Assembly (NCBI RefSeq): GCF_032854445.1
Contig: NC_088298.1
Location: 12,079,504-12,143,503, forward strand
DNA: 64,000 bases
Source of the DNA: Liolophura sinensis
Taxonomy: Eukaryota; Mollusca; Polyplacophora; Chitonida; Chitonidae
Direction: 5' to 3'
Shown one piece after another: positions 20,956-33,109 of this stretch. Position numbers and translations under genes: made by a program. Each line of letters starts with the position of its first letter. Within the stretch, counting starts at the first letter, position 1. The notes below the pieces were generated by a model. It was given only the letters and a program-made list of their open reading frames with translations. It was not told where the DNA came from and ran no database searches.

Positions 20956-23900
20956 AGTTAGCAATGTGTGCAACCAAGGATGTTAACAACGCCTTGCAAT
21001 GTAGGGGCCAGAAGGCTCCGAACCAACGGGTTTCAATTAGATCAATTATGATGCCTCTCTCAATCTTCGTACAATGCACGTATATATTGTTCATATGCAC
21101 ATTAAGATGCCAGGAAGAAATCAATGACACCATTACACCACATGAATGCTTGATCACAACTGTGGGTCAGCCTGCCCTTGGATCTCCTGATAGATGTACT
21201 ATACATACACAAGATGAAGAAGAAGTACATGTGGCCTTTGTGTAAGTCTTCCTCTGAATAAAACCAGATAAGCTGGGCTACATGTAGCCGATTCCAGCGT
21301 GTGTGACAGAGATTTCTTTGCAGCCAGACAAACAAACCCTAGTAACGGTAGACATGCAAAATTCAGCAAATTTACTCCATATTACGTGTATGTGGATCTT
21401 CGCCACACCTGAGACTTTACATACGATTAGCCATATTAAGTAGAAAACAGTATCAAAGCACTGTGGAAGCATTCACATGAATGATGATTTTGTTTCTCTC
21501 TGCTGATCCACCACTCCAAACAGCAATTTAGCTTATTCTGGGTTGTTTTATAAATTTTCTCTGTAAAGAGTTTTTTGTTTTAATGTTCTCAGTAATTGGA
21601 ATAATTCATTATGTTGTTTTCGTTAATTCAAATTCATTAGAATGGTACTTTTAGAGTGCTAAAGATTTTGTATTTCAAGACATTTCAGGTGTACTATAAC
21701 CATTAAATAGTTTTACATAAAACCTTGAACCACAGTAGCCATTAGGTTGTGAGAAATCCTCTTTAAATAAATAAAGAATTAAATTAAATTAACCATGTTG
21801 TCAATTTTGTTCTGTAAGACTTCTTTCCTCTACATTTCTAATAATTTTATCTAGTTTCTCTCGGAAGTCCAGATAGAAAAATCATGTCCAATATATCCCT
21901 TCCACACATGTAATGTAAAACTGCCCATTCTGGGGCATCTTTTTGGTAGAGTGACGGTGGTACAGATAAAATTTTGGGATTAATAATCTAAGAGGAACTG
22001 AACTGCTCAGGTTTCATTTGTTAGCAATCAAGCTGTGTAAAGATGTTGGATGATGTATAGGGTGGGTGTATTTAAGGCTTACAAAAAGGTACCAATGACA
22101 AGAGACAACCCTGGACACGCTTAAGTTCACCCAGGGTAAATAAGAATCTACTATGGGTTAAGGGACTAAACATGGTAAAATTATAGCTCAGGATAGTGGC
22201 CTGGCTGCTTACCACAAATCAAAGCCCCCCGCCCCCACATCCTCCAAGTGCTATCCTCTAGACAGTCATGTGCATAGGCCACCCTAATTCCCTCTACACA
22301 TTAGTGTCCAGGTCTTATAGGGCAGTGAGCATGACTCCCCATCAAAACATCCCCCAAGACATTTTTCAAAGGTTGTAAAATTGCAATTTTGGTTGATATG
22401 GACGAAAGGTGATTCCTTAACTCAGTTGCTGAGCCACCCCACTGAGGCACTATCCCGGCTGCTTGTTGCCGATCAACACAATTAATAGAAAAACAGCACA
22501 GCAAGTCGCTCGCAGCATAGAAAAACTCTGAACCAAATCAGCCAGGATTTTTAAACACTTGAGAACGCGCAAGAGCAGATGAGAAAACTGAAAAGATGAA
22601 TAAGGCCGAAATGGAAAAATTATTATGTTAGCAGATGAGAGGGAATTGTTAGGGAGAGGACAATATGTGCACATAGCCACGTCTGGCTGGCTTCATTATA
22701 TCTGACTATGCCCTACGGCATCTCCACATGTCTTTTGGCAACGTTCTCTGATGGCAACACTACCTTGAAGAACGCTCTTGTCAGCACGAAGTAAGCCTAC
22801 AGGCCACTACTCTACCTTTATGTTTCTAAACAATAATTAACATCATCACACATTACTTGTAGAGTTAATAACAAAATTAACATGGAGAAATAATTAAGGA
22901 ATAGAACTGTTCCAAGTTTGTGAGAGAGCGAACCAAAGTTCTGTGACCATTTACTATTACCCATCATCACACACATGTGCATGTAAATGCATGTAAGCAT
23001 TGGTTTTATTCATGCTACCATTTGTTAAATGAGGCAGAAGGACATCATTTTCAGTAATTCTACAAAAAAATAATACTTATACACAGGTAGTACACAAGGA
23101 CTGTGATTTAATTAAATGTTTTTCTATTCTTCTTCTAGATTCTAGAACAGCTGAATCATGATATCAAATGAATTAATCTAACAAATCCCACCACAAAAGG
23201 AAAATGACCAAAGGCAACAACAACGTGATAGTAATAATGAAGTTGAGGTATCACCTCATAAATGTAAAAGGGTTTCACAAACTTTTGACCAACATGCCAT
23301 TCTTGCTGCAAAAATTTAACACAGCAAGTTACTGGCAACCCATTATTTTTATCACTGAACCCACATATGTATGAATGTAAGGCTCTGTAAGGCAGTATAT
23401 TACAACAATATGCTAAAATATTCATATAAAAAAATTAAAAACAGCATTACCCTCTAAAAGATTGGGCCTGTTCAACAGAATTAAGCCGATAATCACGGGC
23501 ATGAAATTAACTCATTATCAAATTCTACTCTACAGTTATGAACATCTACCCAAGTGTTTTTTGGGTAGTTCATTTCTCAAGTCATTTCGCCAGTCGGTTT
23601 TCATCACTATGTCTTCTTGAACTACTCAAAATACAAACATAACTGGCCTGACAGACATGAAGACAGGCTAACAAAGGCCAGACAATTTTTGGTTACAGAG
23701 TAGCTAGGCAACCGTTAAAGTCATGAAGCATTGTTCTTGTCAGTAAAACACAACAAAGTGATGTATTTGTCTGAAGACAATAACAAACATTTCAAAAGCA
23801 AGTAGCTTACACTGCACATGTCACGCAGATTCTGTTTCATTCACTGCTGTCATCCGCATAGTGCAGGCTAGCTATCTGAGCTTTAGATATATATCTAACA

Positions 23901-24240
23901 CAAAACAAAATTTGGTGTTGAGATATCTTGGAATCGGACAGGATCTATACATTTAATTCACCTGAAAACGAGAGGTAACTTTAGGCAGCTTGTAGTGCCA
24001 TGGAGATTTCATCATCCATTCTTTAACCTGAGCAGTGAACGATTTCTCTGACTGTGACTGAAGATATTTCGCAGCCAATGTAATGACCTGCACATCTATT
24101 TGTATACAATGTTACAAACTAAGGCATCAGTTAATTACAGAATACAAAACTCTTTGCACAAGAAAACAATTTGAAGAAGATAAATTTCAGACTCTAGCAG
24201 GTTACAGCTATGTTGCATGGTGGGGGAGCAGGACAAAAGG
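20956..24240. other. Intron 1 sequence, nothing recognised
   Basis: I scanned both strands and found no array, SINE or credible exon. Confidence 0.45.
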
Positions 24241-24244
24241 CTAA

Positions 24245-24383
24245 GTATAGAGTTAAGGTGCTGCGCTTTTAACTGTCATTGAGGTGTGGGTTCAAAACTG
24301 GTGTTAGGCAAGGAATTGTTACATTCTGCCGCTCTCACTCTTCACACTGTCCTTGATGACAAGAAGCAGTCAATGACACTAAG
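24245..24383. repeat. Dispersed repeat family D fragment
   Basis: Contains GTGTGGGTTCAAAACTGGTG (a B-box-like GGTTCAAAAC) and ACAAGAAGCAGTCAATGACA, also seen near 31660-31770 and 62048. It directly abuts a family C copy. Confidence 0.5.
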
Positions 24384-24720
24384 GTGAGTGAGTGAGTGAG
24401 TGCTTGGGGTTTAACGTCGTACAAAACAATTTTTCAGTCATATGACCACGAAGGAATTCTTAGAGTGCATGCAATGTGCCTCCTTGTTGCAGGACGGATT
24501 TCCATCGCTCTTTTATCTAGTGCTGCTTCACTGAGACAACTTACCGTAGGCAAGTAAGCCACCCACCCAAGCCATTATACCTATCCTCTTCATTCTGGAC
24601 GCCAAACGAGGAAGTTACAACTTCCTCTTTTAAAGTCTTAGGTGTGACTTGACCCAGGATTGATCCTAAATCTACCGCTCCTGATAACACTAAGGAGGCT
24701 GTTAGCCTAGCTGAACGTTT
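24384..24720. repeat. Dispersed repeat family C, long copy
   Basis: Starts with a (GTGA)n run and GTGCTTGGGGTTTAACGTCG; includes CAGTCATATGACCACGAAGG, CTCCTTGTTGCAGGACGGAT and CTCTTTTATCTAGTGCTGCT. These also occur in the next copy 130 bp away. Confidence 0.8.
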
Positions 24721-24849
24721 GTTGAATATGGTGTGGATATCTGCTTCATTACATCAGAAATTATTCAAAGAATACTGTGGTTACAAAGGAAACAAGATTT
24801 TGGAGAGTGTAAAAGGCTAAGTGGTTATTACATTATCATGGTTATTACA

Positions 24850-25135
24850 ATAGCATGGTTTTCAGTCATATGACGACGAAGGAGACCTTGGAGTGCATGT
24901 ATACATGTGATGTGCCTCCTTGTTGCAGGACGGATGTCCACCGCTCTTTTATCTAGTGCTGCTTCACTGAGATGACTTAGCAAAGGCAAGCAAGTCGCCC
25001 CACCTGAGCCATTATACTGATATGGGTCAGTCATTGCACTGTCCCCTTAATGTTGAGTGCCAAGCCAAGAAGCTACAACTTGAGGTCTTAGGTGTGACCC
25101 GACTCAGGATTGACCCTGGATCTACTGCCCCTTTG
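24850..25135. repeat. Dispersed repeat family C, left-truncated copy
   Basis: Same orientation as the preceding copy; shares TTTTCAGTCATATGACGACG and CTCCTTGTTGCAGGACGGAT and ends with GATTGACCCTGGATCTACTG. Confidence 0.8.
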
Positions 25136-25424
25136 CTACGAAATGTACATCATATGGTATACATGTACAATGTAGCGTAAATCATTCTATGTATGTATTA
25201 CACACTTTACATGCTGCAGTTCATATTTTATTCTTCTTATGTCACTGAGAATCCAAACAAAACCCAAAGAAGATATAATGCAAAGATTATCAGCCAGCTG
25301 ATTGAGATTTATCACAGTTAATTATCGTTCCCCTGATCTGTACTAAGTTCATGTGTATAATTTCTCTCTTCTTTTCTGTAAGAAAAAAAGGCCATTTTGG
25401 AGAGGTGCATGCATGTTTCTGTGG

Positions 25425-25695
25425 ACAGAAGGGTTGCCTGAATGTTGCCTGAGGGTTGCACGAAGGGTTGCCTGAAGGGCGCCTGAAGGTTACATGAGGG
25501 TTGCACGAAGGGTTGCCTGAAGGTTGCATGAGGGTAGCATGAAAGATGCCTAAAAGTTGCCTGAGGGTTGCATGGAGGGTTTCTGAAGGTTGCATGAGGG
25601 TTGCATGAAGGGTTGCCTGAAGGTTGCATAAAGGGTACCTGAAGGGTGCCTGAAAGGTTCCTGAAGAATGTCTGAAGGGTGCCTCAGGGTTGCAT
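25425..25695. repeat. Imperfect tandem repeat, about 11-12 bp unit
   Basis: GGGTTGCCTGAA, GGTTGCATGAGG and similar words alternate. The minus-strand frames of 96-103 codons covering it are low-complexity read-through. Confidence 0.85.
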
Positions 25696-26302
25696 GAGAA
25701 TGCTGAACATACATGTATTCTGTTCTATGTATCCGTCCCTGGGGCATTGTTCCGCGAGAGAGCAGTAGACAGCGAGCATGCGTACAGAAGGTTTCTGCCA
25801 GCATCCATCTGCTCAAGACTGAACAGCCATGCAGCAGCAATGAAGACTAATGAGAGGGTTATTAGCACACAAAACACCAGAAACACACAGAAGTTAAAAG
25901 TAAAGTGCGGATTGACTGTACTGTGAGGTAGATGCTGTGCATTCCACACCGACAGTGATATTTTCTGTCCTAAAATTCTGTACTTTATTTCTATCTAATC
26001 TACAATATCTACATTACATTTTAACCAAATGGAAAACAGAAGATGGCTTAATTATAATGCCACTTCAGAAATATTGCAGCCATAAGGTGGTGAGAAAATG
26101 TTTACACAAGGTCACCCTTTTCGATATGATGACAACATCCAAAATCGAACAAGAACATATATACGAACACTAAAACCAGGTATGTTACACAGCATGCAAA
26201 ATTCGAAAACCAATTTATATTTTTAAAATATATAATCTATAAAAATGTACAGATATATAATTTAGTATGCATGTATGTATGAAGAATAATGATACAATCC
26301 AA

Positions 26303-26470
26303 TTTATTTTACAAGGTCTGACAGCAACCTGCGGATGGTCATGGGTTTCCCCCGGGCTGTGCCCGGTTTCCACCCACCATAATGCTGGCCACCGTCATAT
26401 AAGTGAAATATTCTTGAGTATGGCGTAAAACACCAATCAAATAAATAAATAAATAAATTTATTTATTTTA
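26303..26470 (+). mobile_element. Headless V-SINE-like copy
   Basis: The body, about 26312-26461, starts at AAGGTCTGACAGCAACCTGC and keeps the central block and tail but not the tRNA head. TTTATTTTA flanks it on both sides (26303-26311, 26462-26470), a possible but low-complexity target duplication. Confidence 0.85.
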
Positions 26471-26869
26471 AATGTGTGTTTTAACCATGCAGTTTTAACT
26501 ACATGTACATGAAAGTAACATAACCAACATGGTAACACAATCGAGAGAGTAAAAATTATAAAAATTTTAACAAGGCATTCCATCATATTCCTTTATGGTT
26601 GGCTGTTTAGACATTCACACCAAACTGCTGTTATCCAGCATACAGTCAGCTATATACACAGACAAGTACATGTATGGACACTTTAATAAAGGTGGGAAAA
26701 TCTGGATCGAGGCAACCAATGCTTTAAATTTTTATGGCAGAAAACATGGTCAATTACATGAACATATTGAAACAACAGTTCTTCTGAGTTCTTTAGAGAC
26801 GTTCATTATAAATTTGCTAAGTGTAGCGTCGAGTATGAAATGTTGAAAAATTACAGCCGCAAACCAGTA

Positions 26870-28262
26870 GCATCCAGTATACTGTAGCTATATGTACCCT
26901 GTGTGTAGACTTCTACACAGTGTAGCATCCAGTATACTGTAGCTATATGTACCCTGTGTGTAGACTTCTACACAGTGTAGCATCCAGTATACTACAGCTA
27001 TATGTACCCTGTGTGTAGACTTCTACACAAACAGTGTCGCATCCAGTATACTGTAACTATATGTACCCTGTGTGTAGACTTCTACACAAACAGTGTCGCA
27101 TCCAGTATACTGTAACTATATGTACCTGTGTGTAGACTTCTACACAAACAGTGTCGCATCCAGTATACTGTAACTATATGTACCTGTGTGTAGACTTCTA
27201 CACAGTGTCGCATCCAGTATACTGTAACTATATGTACCCTGTGTGTAGACTTCTACACAAACAGTGTCGCATCCAGTATACTGTAACTATATGTACCTGT
27301 GTGTAGACTTCTACACAAACAGTGTCATATCCAGTATACTACAGCTGTATGTATCTGTGTGCAGACTTCTACACAAACAGTGTCACAACCAGTATACTAT
27401 AGCTATATGTACCTGTGTGCAGACTTCTACACAAAGTGTCGTATCCAGTATACTATAGCTATATGTACCTGTGTGTAGACTTCTACAAAGACAGTGTAGC
27501 ATGCAGTATAAAATAGCTATATGTACCTGTGTGTAGACTTCTACACAAACAGTGTCGTATCCAGTATACTATAGCTATATGTACCCTGTGTGTAGACTCC
27601 TACACAAACAGTGTAGCATCCAGTATATTGTATCTATATGTACCCTGTGTGTAGACTTCTACACAAACAGTGTAGCATCCAGTATAAAATAGCTATATGT
27701 ACCTGTGTGTAGACTTCTACACAAAGTGTCGTTTCCAGTATACTATAGCTATATGTACCTGTGTGTAGACTTCTACAAAGACAGTGTAGCATGCAGTATA
27801 AAATAGCTATATGTACCTGTGTGTAGACTTCTACACAAACAGTGTCGTATCCAGTATACTATAGCTATATGTACCCTGTGTGTAGACTCCTACACAAACA
27901 GTGTAGCATCCAGTATATTGTATCTATATGTACCCTGTGTGTAGACTTCTACACAAACAGTGTAGCATCCAGTATACTATAGCTATATGTACCCTGTGTG
28001 TAGACTTCTACACAAACAGTGTAGCATCCAGTATAAAATAGCTATATGTACCTGTGTGTAGACTTCTACACAAAGTGTCGTATCCAGTATACTATAGCTA
28101 TATGTACCTGTGTGTTGACCTCTACACAAACAGTGTAGCATCCAGTATTACTATAGCCATATGTATCTGTGTGCAGACTTCTACACAAACAGTGTCACAA
28201 CCAGTATACTACAGCTATATGTACCTGTGTGTAGAGTTCTACACAAACAGTTTGTATGTTGA
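26870..28262. repeat. Minisatellite, 55-60 bp unit, about 24 copies, each with a palindrome
   Basis: The unit includes GCATCCAGTATACTGTAGCT, ATATGTACCCTGTGTGTAGA and CTTCTACACAAACAGTGT. GTGTAGACTTCTACAC is a perfect inverted repeat (GTGTAGA, CT, TCTACAC). Length varies through CC/CCC and AAACA indels. A block near 27430-27660 is repeated near 27720-27960, a higher-order duplication. Confidence 0.95.
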
Positions 28263-30175
28263 GCTACAATATACAGACAGGACATCCAGGCCCTGCTAAG
28301 CTACTCCATCTGGTAATCTCAGAGGCTATCTATAGGTGGACATCATGGATAAGCCCCTATCCACGCCTGGACTGCTGGTCCTGAGCCCATCTCCCTTGCC
28401 TGACTGACTATTACACACAGAACAATCACATTATACTACTCTTTGGTCTCCTCAATTATACACACAGAATCACTATGTTTAATAACAAGAGTTGGCCCCG
28501 GCAGTAAGTCTAAGGATTTTCTCAGCAAATCACCGCACAAAAATCAATGGCGTGGTCTGAGTGGGATTGTATCATGCATACGACGTTGTTAAATGTGATG
28601 CGGAGGAGATTGGCGCTGACACTTTACTCCTCCAGCACAGGAGATCACATCAGTGGTCCAGTCAGGGAAGGCCGTTAGGTGTTTACTTCATGCCGTGGTG
28701 TCACACCTCCACCAATGACTGGCCGCTCTGATCTGCTCATGACGACCTTGCACCGATGACCGTGGTCAGCTAACCAGCCAGTATCGGCCACAGTGGAACC
28801 TCAAAGCTGCATTAGCCAACTACCAGACGGCTTCCTTAGGCTCCCAGCATGCCATGGGCAAGGCTATTTATTGCTACGAGACTATCACATCCAATACTCT
28901 TCTCATCAAATACAGATCTGTCTAGCGAGCGAGATAGCCATGAGATTCAAATGGGAGATCCTAACCCAATCAGACATGTAGAGAGTATCCTCAGTGTATT
29001 ACCTTTGCTGCTGCGCCCGTGTACACAGCTTCATGTATTTGTGTGTTATTGGGACAACTTAAGTGATGGCCACTGATAATTCATCAACAGGTTGCTATAG
29101 TAACCAGGGGTTTGGCAAGGTGTAATATCAAAGGAATATCCCATTTAGTGATGCGGCGCGTGTGAGGTTGCGTCCAATCTCTTTAGCTTCCCAGTCTACA
29201 GCGTGGTAGGTCAACCTCCCCAGCCTTGGCAGTCCACTGCAAGATTCACTCGCAAGACACACTGTCATATTTCAGGCAGCTTTACAAAAATATTAATTCA
29301 GACTGACTTTGATTGAAAAGGCATGTGACCAGCATGAAACAAGCCCAAATGTCATGTCAGTTGTAAACACCATGGATTACAAAATAATAATAGGCGGCTG
29401 CTGGGTTATATGTAGTTCAATGTCATAGCTCTGTCCAATATGTACTTGTTTATTCATGTCAGGAATGGTGTTTTCAACCCTGAGCAGTAATAGGCTAAAC
29501 ATGCCCAGTGCTTTTTCTTACAAGGAGTACACTGGCCATAAAATTAAACAGCATAATCTGTATAGTGTTAAATACGCAAAAGCTCTCAAAAATTTAATGA
29601 ATGGCTTGTACATAAATGTATGCACATGTAGGCACCAAGAGTAATAATTAAATATTACAGATTTTGAAAAATGTGAGTCCAAAACTATAAGCTTGAAAAA
29701 TTGTGATAGTGTGAGATTGTCACTTTGCTACAGACATAACTACACTTTAATGCTACACATAAATATCCACTTTCGTTTTCGATGTGTACAAGTGCATAAA
29801 GATGCTAGAAAAACCCACAGAGATCTTACCTGATCTTAGATCTTATATCTTAGATCTTAATGCCAATACCAAATGTGATAGCTTTTATCATAAATGATTG
29901 TTTCCTCACTGAGTGAAAACAACTGCACTACAACACCATGTAAATCACTCATATTAAACACCATTATACTAATTCGTATTAATGCAACAAAATATTCAAC
30001 TTTTAGTACAAGGCCAATCTTCTTCAAGGTGCTCAGACATTAACTTATCCCCCTGCCAAACCACTGAGAAAGAAAAAAGAGAGAGGTAGCACTTTTAATG
30101 AAGTCTAAAACTTATAGCTCTGCCATCAGAAAATAAATCTGGATATTCATATGCTACTAAATTTAACTTACGTGT
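28263..30175. other. Intron 1 sequence, unique
   Basis: 28500-29260 is more GC-rich and repeat-free and could hold regulatory DNA, but no specific element is recognised. Confidence 0.4.
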
Positions 30176-30176
30176 T

Positions 30177-30305
30177 AAGCTAATCATGCATTCTGCAAGT
30201 ACTACTAATCACGCATTCTGCAAGTCCTGCTAATCATGCATTCTGCAAGTACTGCTAATCACGCATTCTGCAAGTACTGCTAATCACACATTCTGCAACT
30301 ACTGC
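30177..30305. repeat. 25-bp tandem repeat, five copies
   Basis: TAATCACGCATTCTGCAAGT plus ACTGC, with minor variants. Confidence 0.9.
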
Positions 30306-31654
30306 AAACACAATACAACTGTTCCTAACCAGTTTAGAGGTGAAAATACACAACTGAAAAAAAAAATCCAGTTATACAATTATGTCAAAATGGACGAAAT
30401 AATCAAAAATTCGGTCTGTAACTTGTCTCCGTGAAGGCATGTACATGCACTCCATTTCAGTTCAGATTAACAAACTGTTTTGACAGTCTTGACCTCCACA
30501 ATTTTGTCAACAAAAAAATGGCCAAAATGCCAACTTGATCTGGAACTACGATGGAAAAGACATGCACCAAATTTCAATTCAACAAGATGTATGGTTTTCA
30601 AAAAAAAAAAAAAAAAATGGGGAAATTTGACATCCTGGCAACCCTTTTGTCTCCCCTAGGGCAGTGGTATGGGACTAAACAGGTATGATGTGTTCAGTTC
30701 TGAAGTTGACTCTACTCTGTCTAGAAGCTGGCGCCGATGTTTACTTACAGTTGTACAGCTGTGGATAACCCTGCTACTGATCTGTTACCAGCAGGCAGGT
30801 TTCCAAAACAACAAATCTGTTACACATAAATAAGATCGGTGTGTTGAAATAACATGTAGTTTTTCAGTAAATAATTCTACACACAAGTGTGTTTGTAAAG
30901 CAAACAGAATGCTTAAATGATCTGGTATCCATAAGAGTCACATGCCAATTCTCAGAGTATACCCGCCTGGGCTGTCAGGTTTCTTCACATAGTTTCCTTA
31001 ATTACACAATTATGTATGTAGAACCTCCAATAATACGACAAATGACCTAAAATTTCGTCCCAAAAATGTATTTTAAGATACAAATCAGTGTCATTTTACT
31101 TCTGGCAATGAAACTTTGTTTTGCCAGTCGAGGGGTATCACCCAAACTTCGACGCACCTTTTTAAGTTGAGCAAAATAATTCTCAGGAACGAGCTCAGAA
31201 TTGAGCACAAGCTGGAACAGAGTGATGGGTGAAGCTTTAGGTCATTTACCCTAGCTAAGATAAGACTGTTACCTTGGTGGTAGGAGGAAGAGAGGGGCTG
31301 GGAGAGAACTGGGTCCTACACCTGCCATATTACATCACTAACTGCTGGTTACAGGAACAGACAGTCATAAAGAAGCTCCAAACAGAGTATACATCATGTC
31401 TACCCACAGGCCCCCTGGGCGCCCAGTAGGCAGTTATGACTGATCTGGGTCAGGTTTTTGCCAGTTAAATGATGTCAGTTAGACGCCCCCCAACCCCCCA
31501 AATGAGAATGATGGGGGAGTTGAAAAGTAGTAAACAAACAGCTGGGTTCCCATAACCTCTTACCGTACATGTTTTCAATGGGCATAACAGTCTTGCAGAA
31601 TTTACCTGGAGACTGTTATGTTCTATGCGTCTGTACCTGAATTTAAACACATCA

Positions 31655-32040
31655 TCACTAGGTGTGGATTCAATCCTGGCATTGGACAGAGAATTGATAC
31701 ATTTTCCTGCTCCCATGGTGTTCTTTGGCCTTTCAGGTGACAATAAGCAGCTAATGACACTGTGTGCCCATTTACACAGTCTAAACATCTAAAGTAACAT
31801 TTATCGAAGATCTTTGTCTTCCTCTTATTCATATATGTATAGCACACTCTGGAAAGTTTGTCAGTAACATGCCAAAGGTTGGTGGTTTACCTTAAGCTCT
31901 GAGATTTCCTCCGTCTATGTAAACACAGGTCAGTTAGATGAAGGCAAAATTTCAGCTCAAATACAAAGTGCAAGTGAATTAGACAAAAAAATCCCACCAT
32001 CATATTGGTGGGAAAATTCTTGAGTATTGCACTAAACAAC
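31655..32040. repeat. Dispersed repeat family D copy
   Basis: GTGGATTCAATCCTGGCATT, CATTGGACAGAGAATTGATA and CAGTAACATGCCAAAGGTTG correspond in order to the copy at 62040-62400. The end (TCTTGAGTATTGCACTAAAC) resembles a SINE-type tail. Confidence 0.55.
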
Positions 32041-32528
32041 AAGAAAACACACGGTATATCACTGCCAGAATGCTAACCTATAGATTCATATCACTTTGCC
32101 ACATGCGTTACAGTTTACAATTACTCTAATTCTTATGGTTTTTGAGACATTTGGCCAGCTGTTTTTAGCCTATATGTATACGAGTAACTGATACAGGAAA
32201 AGACAGTTTCTTTTATCTGATGAGTTTAGTCCATCTAATGAATAAACATATCCATATCTTTACTTTTTTGAACTAAATGAAAGAGAAATGTATTTTTTCT
32301 TTGCTTTCAGCGAGATATATTTATCTTAAAAATTACATAAATTACAGTGAGATGCATTCATGGCATCCTGATCACTAGAACTACTGTGCTCTCTAAGCCG
32401 TTTGTGTAGTGGGTGGCTTCTTAGGTGGTCAAAACAGAGGTCTGCTCTCTGGGGCGGGTAGTTAAGTAGTGGGTGAGTGTTGAGTGGTTCACATGTGGTC
32501 CAAGATGAGATCTATTCCTGATGATATA

Positions 32529-32634
32529 GGCGGGGGGTGGGTGGGTAGGCGGGGTGGGTAGGCGGGGTGGGTGGGTGGGGGGTGGGGGTGGTTGGCTTGG
32601 GGGTCGGTGTCGGGGTGGGGTGGGGGGGGGGGTC
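32529..32634 (+). other. G-rich, quadruplex-prone tract
   Basis: About 105 bp with many runs of three or more G (GGCGGGGGGTGGGTGGGTAG and on), ending in GGGGTGGGGGGGGGGG. The G-rich strand is the template strand of the minus-strand gene. The Pro-rich minus-strand frame is a by-product of C-rich codons. Confidence 0.8.
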
Positions 32635-32698
32635 TCTGAACAAATGGAAAGATATGACACACAAACCTAAAATCTTGCATGAGCTGACATTGTCAAGG

Positions 32699-33096
32699 AG
32701 AATATGTAGATGTTTATAACATCCCCGTCTGTGTTTGAGTTAGGAACGTTAATGCAAAAGTGTTTATTTTTCGCACTAAACTTCACGTCTGTTGAATACA
32801 AAAGTTGACTGTGAGAAAATTGCAACCCGACCACATGCTTTATGGAGTCAAATGTTTGCTTTCCTATACAAGTAGCTATTAAAAGGAATGCCAATATCAC
32901 TTAAAATGTTGCAATATGTAAATGTTTATGACCTCCACCAGCTTTTTGGTAATGAACACTAATAAATGCAGTTCAATGTTTAGTTTCACAGTGAGCATCA
33001 AGTGTTGAATGTTGAATGCAGAAGATGAGAGTGAGAAAATTCCAACCTGACCATGCACATGCTTCATGGAGTGTTTGCTTTTCTATACACGCAGCT
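32699..33096. repeat. Diverged tandem segmental duplication, about 200 bp unit
   Basis: 32699-32881 and 32914-33096 share, in order, AATATGTA(G/A)ATGTTTAT, GTGAGAAAATT(G/C)CAACC, ATGCTT(T/C)ATGGAGT, GTTTGCTTT and CTATACA. Each copy also has its own indels. Confidence 0.75.
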
Positions 33097-33109
33097 TAAA
33101 TTGACCAGA

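Noticed and set aside
32421-32680. Proline-rich minus-strand frames
   Set aside because: By-product of the C-rich complement of the G-rich tract.
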